NCBI GenBank assembly: GCA_034411135.1
Contig: DAOUMN010000036.1
Location: 1 to 50,011, forward strand
Length of the DNA: 50,011 nt
Reading direction: 5' to 3'
Source: Bellilinea sp034411135
GTDB taxonomy: Bacteria; Chloroflexota; Anaerolineae; Anaerolineales; Anaerolineaceae
Both the position numbers and the translations under genes were made by a program. The notes below the pieces were generated by a model. It was not told where the DNA came from, made no database searches, and saw only the letters and a list, made by a program, of their open reading frames with translations. Each line of letters starts with the position of its first letter. Position 1 is the stretch's first letter. This document shows positions 15,754 to 24,719 of the stretch, piece after piece.

Positions 15754-17679
15754 ATGAAGAACGAATTTACACTGGCGTTCAACGAAGTATTGGAAGAAAA
15801 ACAGCTTCCTAAAGAAATCATCCTCAAAGCGCTCGAATCGGCGATGGTTTCCGCTTACCGGCGCGCCGTCAACGCCTCCAACGCACAACACGTGGAAGCC
15901 AAAGTCGATATCGATACCGGCAAAGTGACCATTTACGCCGAAAAAGAGATCGTCGAAAGCGTCGAGGATGTTCGCACCGAGGTCAGCCTGGAGGATGCCC
16001 GCCAGATCGACCCGAATGCAGAATTGGGTGGCATGATTATCGTCGAGAGCACCCCACGCGATTTTGGCCGGGTTGCCGCGCAGACTGCGCGCCAGGTCAT
16101 CCAACAACGCATTCGCGACGCCGAACGCCAAGCGCAACTCAATTATTACCAGAAACAACTGGGCGAAATCGTCAGCGGCGTCGTCCAGGCTGTTGGCGCA
16201 CAAGGTTTGACCATTGGGCTGGAGATGAAAGCCGAAGGCAGCATGCCGCGCAAGGAAATGATTCCCGGTGAACGCTTCCGCATTCACGACCGGGTGCGCG
16301 CTCTTGTCGCCGAGGTCAAAGACAATTCGCGCGGTCCGCAAATCATCCTATCGCGCACGCACCGCAATTTTCTGCGTCGTTTGCTAGAAAATGAAGTGCC
16401 AGAAATTTACCACGGCGTGGTAGAAATCCGCTCGATTGCCCGCGAACCGGGTGAACGCGCCAAGGTGGCAGTCTCGGCAACCCAATCCGGCATTGATCCG
16501 GTCGGCGCCTGCGTCGGCATCCGTGGCGTGCGCATTCAAGCAATCGTCCGCGAGCTACACGATGAAAAAATCGATGTGATCGAATGGAATTCTGACCCTT
16601 CCGTCTTCATCGCCAAAGCCATCAGCCCGGCGCGGGTAACCGGTGTTTACTTAAACGAACAACAAACCGGCGGTAAAACTGCCACGGTGGTTGTTCCAGA
16701 AGATCAGCTCTCCCTCGCCATTGGACGGGATGGTCAAAACGCCCGCCTGGCAGCCAAACTGACCGGCTGGCGTATCGACATCAAGAGCCTGCCGGAAGCA
16801 GCTTCGGATGCGCTGTATAAACTGCAAAAGGAAGAAGCCCTGGCAGAAATGGCAGCCCAGGAAAGCGAAACCATGCGCAAGATCGAGGAGCTACTCGCGC
16901 GCAAGGCAGAAGGACGTCCATTGCAGCCGGAGGAATACGATCAATTGAGCCGTTTTGTTGATCGGGTCGAAAAGCGTGTCAGCCGCCGCCTGGAAGCCGA
17001 AAAAATCAGCGATGATCAGGTTGCCAAGGCAAAACAACTGGTGCCCGCCAGCGCGTTCGAAACTAACATCCTCGACAGCGGATTGCCCGAACATGTGGCT
17101 TACATTCTGCAGGAAGCCGGTTTTAGCACGTTGGGTGAAATGGCGATTCAGATGAAGACCATGCCGGACCACATCCTGCGGCTTAACGGAATCGGTCCAC
17201 GTGCCATGCAGGAAATTCAAAAAATGATGGATTCGCTCGACGAGCAAATGGCAGCCGAGGCGGCGACCCCACCGGCAGAAATGATCGCAGAAACCGTTCC
17301 AACGGAACCAGTTCCGGATGTTAGCGAACCCGTTATGGATGAGGTTCAACCAACGGCAGAGATGATCGAATTAATCGAGCAGGATCAGGTGCAAGCTGGG
17401 TTCAAACCGGAAGAAGCGATTGAGGAACTCGTCGAAACGGAAGCCGCCGTGGAAGAAGAACCACCCTTCGAGCAAATCTTTGACCTTCGCATCGATACAA
17501 TTGAAGAAGCAGCTTTCGAAGAGGAAGAGGAAACCGAGGATAGCTCAACCCGCAAGGACAAGAAGAAAGGCAAGAAGAAGAAAAAACACACTCAGATCGA
17601 GTACGATCCAGACCGGGACACAGTGATCGTCCGCAAGAAACATCGCCGAGATGGTGGTGGTTGGGAATGGGACGAATAA
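15754..17679 (+). CDS. nusA: transcription termination/antitermination protein NusA
   Basis: RNA polymerase-binding elongation factor controlling pausing, termination and antitermination. It has the N-terminal RNAP-binding domain (1-125, starting MKNEFTLAFNEVLEEKQLPKE), an S1 domain (about 133-200), and two KH domains (about 205-350, with DPVGACVGIRGVRIQAIVREL and LSLAIGRDGQNARLAAKLTGW). A helix-hairpin-helix-like region follows near 440-490 (LNGIGPRAMQEIQ). The C-terminal 150 residues are acidic and end in a Lys-rich stretch (KKKGKKKKK) plus a basic/aromatic tail (GGGWEWDE). At 641 aa it is longer than typical Gram-positive NusA (350-400 aa). It heads the operon; the usual upstream rimP is absent. 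Confidence 0.95.
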   Translation: MKNEFTLAFNEVLEEKQLPKEIILKALESAMVSAYRRAVNASNAQHVEAKVDIDTGKVTIYAEKEIVESVEDVRTEVSLEDARQIDPNAELGGMIIVESTPRDFGRVAAQTARQVIQQRIRDAERQAQLNYYQKQLGEIVSGVVQAVGAQGLTIGLEMKAEGSMPRKEMIPGERFRIHDRVRALVAEVKDNSRGPQIILSRTHRNFLRRLLENEVPEIYHGVVEIRSIAREPGERAKVAVSATQSGIDPVGACVGIRGVRIQAIVRELHDEKIDVIEWNSDPSVFIAKAISPARVTGVYLNEQQTGGKTATVVVPEDQLSLAIGRDGQNARLAAKLTGWRIDIKSLPEAASDALYKLQKEEALAEMAAQESETMRKIEELLARKAEGRPLQPEEYDQLSRFVDRVEKRVSRRLEAEKISDDQVAKAKQLVPASAFETNILDSGLPEHVAYILQEAGFSTLGEMAIQMKTMPDHILRLNGIGPRAMQEIQKMMDSLDEQMAAEAATPPAEMIAETVPTEPVPDVSEPVMDEVQPTAEMIELIEQDQVQAGFKPEEAIEELVETEAAVEEEPPFEQIFDLRIDTIEEAAFEEEEETEDSSTRKDKKKGKKKKKHTQIEYDPDRDTVIVRKKHRRDGGGWEWDE

Positions 17680-17704
17680 TTCAGGTTAGTCCAGAGAAAG
17701 AAAG

Positions 17705-18004
17705 GTGGCGAAACAACCAGTCAAACGAACGAAACATATTCCCCAGCGTACCTGTGTGGGTTGTCGTCAGGTGATGGCAAAACGGGCGCTGGTGCGGGTC
17801 GTTCGCACGTCCGATGGGGTGCGGGTTGACCCGACGGGAAAACTCGCCGGTCGCGGCGCATACATCCACGAGGATCGACATTGTTGGGATCGCGCGCTGA
17901 AAGGGGCGCTTGCCCACGCATTAAAAATCGAGTTGACCGATCAGGACCGGGCAGCACTTACCGACTTCGTGCAGTCTTTGCCGGAAGAAACACATGTAGC
18001 CTGA
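17705..18004 (+). CDS. ylxR: YlxR-family RNA-binding protein (DUF448)
   Basis: Small 99 aa RNA-binding protein usually encoded between nusA and infB. The family signature RTCVGCRQVMAKRALVRVVR is near residues 15-35, followed by GKLAGRGAYIHEDRHCWDRALK. In other bacteria YlxR has been linked to rRNA or RNase P function and to nucleoid-associated regulation. The GTG start is preceded by GAAAGAAAG, a weak purine-rich site, 25 bp after nusA. Confidence 0.92.
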   Translation: MAKQPVKRTKHIPQRTCVGCRQVMAKRALVRVVRTSDGVRVDPTGKLAGRGAYIHEDRHCWDRALKGALAHALKIELTDQDRAALTDFVQSLPEETHVA

Positions 18005-18167
18005 ACCACGTCCTGCCAATAGAGGAAAGAGCCAGCCAGAAGGATTGTCCTCCCACGACCCTTCTACCGCTCAAATTCCAGCCCGCTTTCTCCGGTCAAC
18101 CAAAAGCATACAACCCACAAAGATGCACAGGGAAAGCAGGAAGAAATTTTACGAAGAGAGGTTAGGT

Positions 18168-19955
18168 ATGAGCGATAACGGGTCAAAGACAATTGAACTG
18201 CCAGTCAGTATCACTGTGCGTGACCTTGCGCAGCGTATGCAAGCCAGCCCCATTCAGGTCATCAAAATTCTGATGTCCAACGGGGTCATGGCGAATATTA
18301 ACCAGCAAATCGATTTCGATACCGCCGCGGTTGTGGCTTCGGAGATGGGGTTCGAAGCTAAAGCGGAGGTTTATGAAATTGTTGAAGAAAAAGAAAGCGG
18401 TGAAATTCCCCTCTGGCGGCAATTGATTGCTAAAGAAAAGCCGGAATCCCTTCAAGACCGCCCGCCAGTCGTAACCATTCTGGGGCATGTCGATCATGGC
18501 AAGACCACCCTGCTGGATGCCATCCGTGACGCCAATGTTGCCGGCGGAGAAGCAGGGGGGATTACCCAGCACATCGGCGCGTATCAGGTGGAACACAAAA
18601 ATCGTCTGATCACCTTCCTGGATACCCCCGGACACGCTGCCTTTACCGCCATGCGCTCGCGCGGCGCCAGCGGTGCGGATATCGTTGTGCTGGTCGTGGC
18701 AGCCAACGACGGCGTCATGCCGCAAACGCGTGAAGCCATTGCCCACGCTAAGGCTGCCCGTGTGCCGATTATTGTGGCTATGAATAAAATCGACCGCCCG
18801 GATGCCAACCCGGACTTCACCAAACGGCAACTCTCGGAAGCCGGATTGGTGCCGGATGATTGGGACGGTGACACAATGGTGGTGCCGGTATCTGCCAAAT
18901 TCCGCAAAGGCATCGACGATCTGCTGGAAGCCATTCTGCTGGTTGCAGACACGCTTAATATCGAAGCCAACCCGGAAGGCAAGGTATTTGGCACAGTGAT
19001 CGAAGCCAAAGTGGACCGCGCAAAGGGTGTAGTTGCTACGCTGTTGGTGTATAACGGCTCGCTTCAAACTGGCGATCTGGTGGTAGCCGGAAAAGCCTAT
19101 GGGCGTATTCGCGCCATGTTCGACTTCCGCGGCCGCAAACTGCGAAAAGCGGGTCCCTCTACACCGGTGCAAATCATGGGCATGAACGATGTACCCGCCG
19201 CTGGCGACCTGTTCCTGGTATATGATAATGAACGCGAAGCTCGCGCTGTTGTAGAGGAGCGTATCCAACAACAGCATCAGCGGGAAGCATCCGCCCCCAA
19301 AGCCAGCCTGGAGGAATTGTTTAAAAAAGTCCAGACCGGTGAAGATCACGAGTTGCGCCTGATCGTCAAAGCCGACGTACAGGGTTCATTGGAGCCGATC
19401 GTATCTTCGCTCAACGAATTGGGCAAGGGCGATATCCGCATAAATATTCTGCATGCCGAAACAGGCAATATTAGCGAGAATGACGTAATGCTGGCGGCTG
19501 CTTCCAGTGCGATTGTGGTTGGATTCAATGTGCAGGCTGATGCCGCTGCGCGCCGGTTGGCGGAAAGCGAAGGTATTTCGATCCGGCTGTACAACATCAT
19601 CTACCGCCTGACCGAGGATATCGAGAAAGCCATGAAGGGTTTGCTAGAGCCGGAGGTGAAGGAAGTGATTGTCGGCACTGGTAGAGTGCTGGCTGTGTTC
19701 CGCATTTCCAAGGTCGGTGTGGTGGCTGGCTGCCGCGTGGTAAGCGGTGAATTTCGCCGCAATGCCAAAGTGCGCATCCGTCGAGAGGGCACCACGATTT
19801 ATGAGGGCGAATTTGCCTCACTGAAGCATGAAAAAGACGACGTGCGCGAAGTACGCACCGGCTTCGAATGCGGCGCATCCTTCCGAAATTTCAACGATGT
19901 GGTTGTCGGCGATGAAATTGAATGCTATGCCTTCGAAAGAGGTCCGGCAGTCTGA
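18168..19955 (+). CDS. infB: translation initiation factor IF-2
   Basis: GTPase that places initiator fMet-tRNA on the ribosome. An N-terminal IF-2N domain (about 8-60, IELPVSITVRDLAQRM) is followed directly by the G domain. G1 GHVDHGKT is at about 106-113, G3 is DTPGH and G4 is NKID. Domain II (FGTVIEAKVDRAKG) and domains III-IV follow. I chose the ATG at 18168 with GAGAGG 8 nt upstream; an upstream in-frame TTG at 18045 would add 41 residues unlike IF-2 and lacks a ribosome site. At 595 aa it is a short IF-2 without the long charged N-terminal linker of E. coli. Confidence 0.95.
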   Translation: MSDNGSKTIELPVSITVRDLAQRMQASPIQVIKILMSNGVMANINQQIDFDTAAVVASEMGFEAKAEVYEIVEEKESGEIPLWRQLIAKEKPESLQDRPPVVTILGHVDHGKTTLLDAIRDANVAGGEAGGITQHIGAYQVEHKNRLITFLDTPGHAAFTAMRSRGASGADIVVLVVAANDGVMPQTREAIAHAKAARVPIIVAMNKIDRPDANPDFTKRQLSEAGLVPDDWDGDTMVVPVSAKFRKGIDDLLEAILLVADTLNIEANPEGKVFGTVIEAKVDRAKGVVATLLVYNGSLQTGDLVVAGKAYGRIRAMFDFRGRKLRKAGPSTPVQIMGMNDVPAAGDLFLVYDNEREARAVVEERIQQQHQREASAPKASLEELFKKVQTGEDHELRLIVKADVQGSLEPIVSSLNELGKGDIRINILHAETGNISENDVMLAAASSAIVVGFNVQADAAARRLAESEGISIRLYNIIYRLTEDIEKAMKGLLEPEVKEVIVGTGRVLAVFRISKVGVVAGCRVVSGEFRRNAKVRIRREGTTIYEGEFASLKHEKDDVREVRTGFECGASFRNFNDVVVGDEIECYAFERGPAV

Positions 19956-19984
19956 GCGGCACATTCAGTACAGGTGAACGTGTT

Positions 19985-20389
19985 ATGCCATCCAAATTAA
20001 GACTCCAACGAATTGCCGATCGTATTCGCCAGGACCTTTCGGAAATGCTGGTTATGGGTCAAATCCGCGACCCGCGCGTCAGCGGGATCAGCATCACGGA
20101 TGTCAAGGTTGATCGTGAACTGGCGTATGCGGACGTGTATGTATCCGCCGTGGAAGGAAGTGAACGCGCCGGGGAAGTCATCGAAGGGCTGCGCAGCGCT
20201 TCAGGTTTTCTGCGCCATACCCTGTCCGAGCGCATCGATTTGCGCGTGTTTCCGCGCCTGCGCTTTCACTGGGATCCCACACCCGAAAAAGCCGATCGCA
20301 TCGAACGGCTACTGGCATCCCTGCGCCAGGAAAACCCGCAGGAATCGGAAAACCTCGTTGATGGTGACGATGATGACGATGATGAATGA
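19985..20389 (+). CDS. rbfA: ribosome-binding factor A
   Basis: Late-stage 30S maturation factor with a type II KH fold. The protein starts MPSKLRLQRIADRIRQDLSEML and contains RDPRVSGISITDVKVDRELAYADVYVS, then GLRSASGFLRHTLSERIDLRVFPRLRF, all family-typical. It ends in an acidic run (DGDDDDDDE). The ATG at 19985 is preceded by AGGTGA with 7 nt spacing. The 134 aa length is normal. It overlaps the next gene, whose ATG lies within the final acidic codons. Confidence 0.93.
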   Translation: MPSKLRLQRIADRIRQDLSEMLVMGQIRDPRVSGISITDVKVDRELAYADVYVSAVEGSERAGEVIEGLRSASGFLRHTLSERIDLRVFPRLRFHWDPTPEKADRIERLLASLRQENPQESENLVDGDDDDDDE

Positions 20390-21350
20390 TGCCCAACACC
20401 TCATCCAGGATATTCGCGAGCGGTTGAATATCGCATCGCGCATTCTAGTCACTTCTCACGTTCGACCGGACGGAGACGCAATTGGCTCGATGCTTGCCTT
20501 TGGTCTGGCGCTTCGCAAAAGCGGCAAACAGGTGGTTATGGCATTGAGTGACCCGGTACCGCAGAACTTTCTTCACCTGACCGGCAGCACAGATATTGTA
20601 CGTTCGCCCAAAGGCGATTTCGACACCTTTATCACCGTCGATTCTGCTGACCTTAAGCGGGTCGGCGCAGTGTGCGATTCACGCCAGCCGGATATTCAGG
20701 TGGATCATCATATCACCAATACCGGTTACGCTCAATTGAATCTGATCGACCCAGAATCGGTCGCCACGGCAGCTATTCTGGCTGAGGTGCTGCCCCAATT
20801 GGGATTGGAAATTGACCAACCAGTAGCAGAAGCCTTGCTGACCGGCATCATAACCGATACTATCGGGTTTCGCACCTCCAATATGAATCCGCAAGCCTTA
20901 CGCCTGGCGGCAGACCTGATGGAGAAAGGCGCCAACCTGCCCGACTTGTACTATAAAGGCCTGGTGCAGCGCTCCTTCGCCGCGGCACGCTACTGGGGCG
21001 TTGGTTTGACCACACTGAAGAAAAAAGGCCGCATCATCTGGGCAACCTTAACTCAAGCAGACCGACAAACTGTCGGGTATAATGGCAACGACGACGCCGA
21101 CTTAACCAATTTGCTATCCAGCATCAGTGAAAGCGATATTGCGGTGCTGTTTATCGAACAGAAGGACAACCATGTAAAAATCAGCTGGCGCGCCCAACCC
21201 GGTTGGGATGTCTCTGCACTTGCTGCCCGTTTTGGCGGTGGAGGGCACCCTGCTGCTGCCGGTGCCGAAATAGCCGGTTCGCTTGAAGAGGTACAATCCA
21301 CCGTACTGGCAGCCACCGAAGCCTTATTGAACGGCAATTCAGGATCATAA
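20382..21350 (+). CDS. DHH/DHHA1 phosphoesterase (NrnA-like oligoribonuclease/pAp phosphatase)
   Basis: Cytoplasmic phosphodiesterase of the DHH superfamily. NrnA relatives degrade nanoRNAs and dephosphorylate pAp; some relatives hydrolyse cyclic dinucleotides. Motifs are TSHVRPDGDAIGSMLA near 24-39, TVDSADLKR, the DHH signature DHHITNTGYAQLN, and the C-terminal DHHA1 GGGGHPAAAG. About 322 aa. Four in-frame ATGs (20370, 20373, 20379, 20382) lie in the last codons of rbfA, and the exact start is uncertain. Overlap with rbfA implies translational coupling. It commonly sits here, between rbfA and truB. Confidence 0.92.
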   Translation: MNDAQHLIQDIRERLNIASRILVTSHVRPDGDAIGSMLAFGLALRKSGKQVVMALSDPVPQNFLHLTGSTDIVRSPKGDFDTFITVDSADLKRVGAVCDSRQPDIQVDHHITNTGYAQLNLIDPESVATAAILAEVLPQLGLEIDQPVAEALLTGIITDTIGFRTSNMNPQALRLAADLMEKGANLPDLYYKGLVQRSFAAARYWGVGLTTLKKKGRIIWATLTQADRQTVGYNGNDDADLTNLLSSISESDIAVLFIEQKDNHVKISWRAQPGWDVSALAARFGGGGHPAAAGAEIAGSLEEVQSTVLAATEALLNGNSGS

Positions 21351-21382
21351 AGGGGAAATGCTGTGATCAGGGGTATGCATCA

Positions 21383-22288
21383 ATGAATGATAATTTGAAC
21401 CCGAATAATACCATCTCCGGTGTGCTGGTTGTGGACAAACCTGTCGGTCTCACCTCGCACGAAGTGGTGCAGATCATCCGCCGGGGAACAAACATCCGCC
21501 GTGCAGGCCACACCGGCACATTGGATCCACGCGCTTCGGGCGTTTTGGTTATTCTGCTCGGCCCCGCTGTTCGCTTAAGCGAATATGTTTCCGCCTCGGA
21601 CAAACGCTACCAGGCGGTTTTGCAACTGGGCACTACCACCGACACCTACGATGCCGATGGACGAGTGCTGACCACCAATCCGGTTGAAATCAGTGAACAA
21701 CAATTCGAAACTGCTTTGCAATCCTTTATTGGTGAGATCGAGCAGGTGCCGCCGCCCTATTCCGCGGTCAAAATCAAGGGTCGTAAAGCTTACGAAATGG
21801 CACGCGAAGGCGAAGAGGTTGACTTGCAACCGCGGCGGATTACGGTTTACAGCCTGGAACTGCTCGAGTGGGCGCCGCCGGAAGCCGTAATCGACGTATA
21901 TTGCTCCTCGGGCACCTATATTCGATCGCTTGCCAACGACCTTGGCAAAATGCTTGGCTGTGGAGCGCATCTGGTCGGACTGCGCCGCACCAAAAGCGGG
22001 CGCTTCACACTACGGGATGCCGTCCCGCTGCGTAAACTGCGCGAATCCTTCGAAAATAACAGCTGGTATCAATACGTCATCCCGGCTGCCGAAGCACTTT
22101 CCGATTGGCCCTCGGTCGAACTGACCCTCGAACAGGTGGATGCCATTCGCCATGGACACCGCGTTCCCGGGAAAGCCGGTATTGGTAAGATGGCGCGTGG
22201 GATCAGCGAACAGGGTGACTTGGTTGCGCTGCTGGAGTTCGACCCGTCAACCGACGAGTGGCAGCCAAAAAAGGTTTTCTTCCAGTAA
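21383..22288 (+). CDS. truB: tRNA pseudouridine(55) synthase TruB
   Basis: Converts U55 to pseudouridine in the T-loop of tRNAs. Catalytic Asp is D48 within HTGTLDPRASGVLV. KPVGLTSHEVV near 19-29 and VEQVPPPYSAVKIKGRKAYEMAREG are family-typical, and a PUA-like C-terminal part follows. Length 301 aa is normal. The gene is 32 bp downstream of the DHH gene in the same operon. Confidence 0.95.
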   Translation: MNDNLNPNNTISGVLVVDKPVGLTSHEVVQIIRRGTNIRRAGHTGTLDPRASGVLVILLGPAVRLSEYVSASDKRYQAVLQLGTTTDTYDADGRVLTTNPVEISEQQFETALQSFIGEIEQVPPPYSAVKIKGRKAYEMAREGEEVDLQPRRITVYSLELLEWAPPEAVIDVYCSSGTYIRSLANDLGKMLGCGAHLVGLRRTKSGRFTLRDAVPLRKLRESFENNSWYQYVIPAAEALSDWPSVELTLEQVDAIRHGHRVPGKAGIGKMARGISEQGDLVALLEFDPSTDEWQPKKVFFQ

Positions 22289-22360
22289 TCCTGAACATAA
22301 CGGGCAAACCGCGCCAGTTACTCTCGCGGGCTGCTTGCACGTCTTTCTTTACAGGCAAAC

Positions 22361-23290
22361 ATGCATCATTATCAATCCCTGGCAGACGTTCCTCATACTC
22401 CCGCCTGGCTCACCATTGGGGTTTTCGATGGTGTCCACCTTGGGCATCAGCAGATCCTCCGGCAAATGGTTTCCGGCGCGCGCGATGATTCCGCTGTCAG
22501 CGCTGTGATCACCTTCTTCCCGCACCCGGCTGTAGTGTTGGGGAAAATTGACAACCCCCGCTATCTTACTTCTCCCTCCGAAAGGGCAAACCTGTTGCAC
22601 CAGTTGGGTGTTGAAATCGTTCTCACCCTTCCCTTCGACCCGGCGCTTGCCGCGATGACCGCTGAAGAATTCATGGGGTGGCTTGCCTCACGCTTTACCA
22701 TCCGCCGCCTGTTGGTCGGGCAGGATTTTGCGCTTGGGCGCGGGCGGGAAGGCACCCTGCCGCGCTTGCAATACATCGGCGAGCAGCTGGGGTACGCCTT
22801 ACAGATCGTTGAACCTGTTCTGCTGGATAGCGACCGTATTTCCTCCAGTTTGATCCGCGCTTATTTGCTCGAAGGAGCGGTCACTCAGGCTTCCCGACTG
22901 CTCGGGCGGTATTATCGCATCAGTGGGGAGGTCATCCACGGCGATGGGCGCGGTAAACAACTTGGCTTCCCTACTGCCAACCTGGATTTTTGGACGGAAA
23001 AACTACTCCCCGCCAACGGTGTGTACGCCTGCTGGGCATGGGTAGATGGACAACGCCGCCCAGCAGTGACCAACCTGGGGGTGCGCCCAACCTTCGATCA
23101 GCAGGCTCCGCGCCCGCACCTTGAAACGCATCTGCTGAATCATTCGCTTGACCTGTATGGGAAAAGCGTGGCGCTGGATTTTGTTTCCCGGATTCGCCCG
23201 GAAATGCGTTTCCCCTCGGTGGATGCTCTGGTCACTCAGGTGAACCAGGACAAGAACACAGCACAGGAGATACTCGATGACGCGTCCTGA
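22361..23290 (+). CDS. ribF: bifunctional riboflavin kinase/FAD synthetase
   Basis: Phosphorylates riboflavin to FMN and adenylylates FMN to FAD. The N-terminal nucleotidyltransferase domain carries GVFDGVHLGHQQ (about 20-31) and FALGRGREGT. The C-terminal kinase domain has GDGRGKQLGFPTANL (about 195-209), GVYACWAWV and the Glu-containing LETHLL. The 309 aa length is standard. A 72 bp gap separates it from truB. It overlaps the downstream ThyX-like gene by 14 bp, which makes flavin supply and a flavin-dependent enzyme neighbours. Confidence 0.94.
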   Translation: MHHYQSLADVPHTPAWLTIGVFDGVHLGHQQILRQMVSGARDDSAVSAVITFFPHPAVVLGKIDNPRYLTSPSERANLLHQLGVEIVLTLPFDPALAAMTAEEFMGWLASRFTIRRLLVGQDFALGRGREGTLPRLQYIGEQLGYALQIVEPVLLDSDRISSSLIRAYLLEGAVTQASRLLGRYYRISGEVIHGDGRGKQLGFPTANLDFWTEKLLPANGVYACWAWVDGQRRPAVTNLGVRPTFDQQAPRPHLETHLLNHSLDLYGKSVALDFVSRIRPEMRFPSVDALVTQVNQDKNTAQEILDDAS

Positions 23291-24719
23291 ACGCCAGGTA
23301 TATTTGCTCGATCCAAAAACGCTCTCGCCGGAAACCATTGCGGTTACCTTTGCCAAGACTTCGCGGTCTCCGCAACGGTTTGCAGAAATCGCCGCGGAAT
23401 TGACGGACGAAAAAAGCGCCGAATTTCACGAAAAATGGGTTGTGGGGTACGGGCATGCATCCGTGGCGGAGCACGCTGTGTTGCACATCGCGGTTGAAAA
23501 CATCTCCCGCCTGGCAGTCGAAAGCCTGGAATCCTGCCGGCTGGCATCCTATACCGAAAAATCCACCCGCTATCAGAAATGGAGCGATCAGGATTATCAC
23601 CTGCCCGACGAACTGAAAAACCACCCGCTGCAGCAACTTTATGAGGAAACCATCCAGGCACTGTTCAGCGCCTATCAGCAAGCCTTGCCGCAGGTCAAAG
23701 CAACCATCCAGCAGCAATTCCCAGCCCGTGAAGGAGAAACCGAAGCCGCATGGGAGCGGCGTATCCGCTCGCGCTATGTGGATATTTGCCGGTTTTACCT
23801 GCCTGCGGCTGCGCTCGCCAACGTCGGCGTGACGATCAACGCCCGCGCGCTGGAGCATTCCATCTCAAAAATGCTCAGTCACCCGCTTACCGAAGTACGT
23901 CAAACCGGCGAAGCTTTGAAATCTGTTGGTCAGGCTTGCGTGCCAACGCTGGTCAAATACGCCAACCCAATCCCTTACCTGGAAAACACCCTCAAAGAAT
24001 TACGTGTCCAGACAAATTCGCTCCCGCCTGCTGGACAAAATGAGGATTGGTGCGAACTGGTTTCGTGGGAATCCGACGCCGAAACTCGGATACTTGCAGC
24101 GGCGTTGTACCGCGAAGCAGGTCACAGCTATACGCAATGCTTGGAATGGGTCAATTCCGCCTCCCCCGCCCTGCGCAAACGGTTAGCCGCTCTCCTCCTG
24201 GCAAACCTGGATAAATTTACTATTCCCTTGCGCGAACTGGAATACGCCAGTTTTACCTTCGACCTGATCCTCGATCAGGGTGGTTATTTCGAACTTAAAC
24301 GTCACCGTATGATGACCCAGACTCCGCAGCCGCTAACCACCTGGCTTGGCTACGCCTTGCCACGCGCAGTGGTTACGGCAGGTTTGGAAGGCCATTTTCA
24401 TGCTGCAATGAACACCGCCCACCGCGCCTTCCGCCGGTTAGCAGAATGGAATCCTGGTGTTGCTGCCTATGTCGTTCCCAATGCCTTCAATCGGCGTGTC
24501 CTGCTGAAAATGAACCTGCGGTCCGCCGATCATCTGCTGGCGCTGCGTAGTGCTGAAAATGCCCATTTTTCCCTGCGCCGGGTTGTGCAGCGCATGGCGG
24601 AACAGATGCGTGCCGCACTGCCGTTCTTTGGTCCGCATTTGCGTTGCAACCCCGCCGAAACCTGGCAAACCATTGAAGCCAGCTACTTTGCAGACACCGC
24701 CCGACAGGCGGAAGATTAA
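23277..24719 (+). CDS. tandem-domain ThyX-like (FAD-dependent thymidylate synthase family) protein
   Basis: A 480 aa protein built of two ThyX-like domains, about twice the usual ThyX length. Domain 1 (about 20-240) has HASVAEH (60-66), SRLAVESLES-C-R, then S96-T-R-Y, and TINARALEH near 186-194. In domain 1 the ThyX signature RHR-x7-S is S86-C87-R88-x7-S96. Domain 2 (about 315-480) has FTFDL, then R342-H343-R344, but the Ser position is P352; it ends with VPNAFNRRVLLKMNLRSADHLLALR. So each half retains a complementary part of the signature. ThyX normally makes dTMP from dUMP with methylenetetrahydrofolate, NADPH and FAD at subunit interfaces. Whether this form is active is uncertain. It overlaps ribF by 14 bp and converges on the next gene with overlapping stop codons. 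Confidence 0.85.
   Translation: MTRPERQVYLLDPKTLSPETIAVTFAKTSRSPQRFAEIAAELTDEKSAEFHEKWVVGYGHASVAEHAVLHIAVENISRLAVESLESCRLASYTEKSTRYQKWSDQDYHLPDELKNHPLQQLYEETIQALFSAYQQALPQVKATIQQQFPAREGETEAAWERRIRSRYVDICRFYLPAAALANVGVTINARALEHSISKMLSHPLTEVRQTGEALKSVGQACVPTLVKYANPIPYLENTLKELRVQTNSLPPAGQNEDWCELVSWESDAETRILAAALYREAGHSYTQCLEWVNSASPALRKRLAALLLANLDKFTIPLRELEYASFTFDLILDQGGYFELKRHRMMTQTPQPLTTWLGYALPRAVVTAGLEGHFHAAMNTAHRAFRRLAEWNPGVAAYVVPNAFNRRVLLKMNLRSADHLLALRSAENAHFSLRRVVQRMAEQMRAALPFFGPHLRCNPAETWQTIEASYFADTARQAED

Noticed and set aside
18045..18167. Possible N-terminal extension of IF-2 from a TTG codon
   Set aside because: The added residues do not resemble IF-2, no Shine-Dalgarno is present, and the ATG at 18168 has a good one.
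18183..19349. 388-codon minus-strand reading frame inside infB
   Set aside because: Antisense to the conserved IF-2 G domain; no ribosome site, no family resemblance, and infB is unquestionable.
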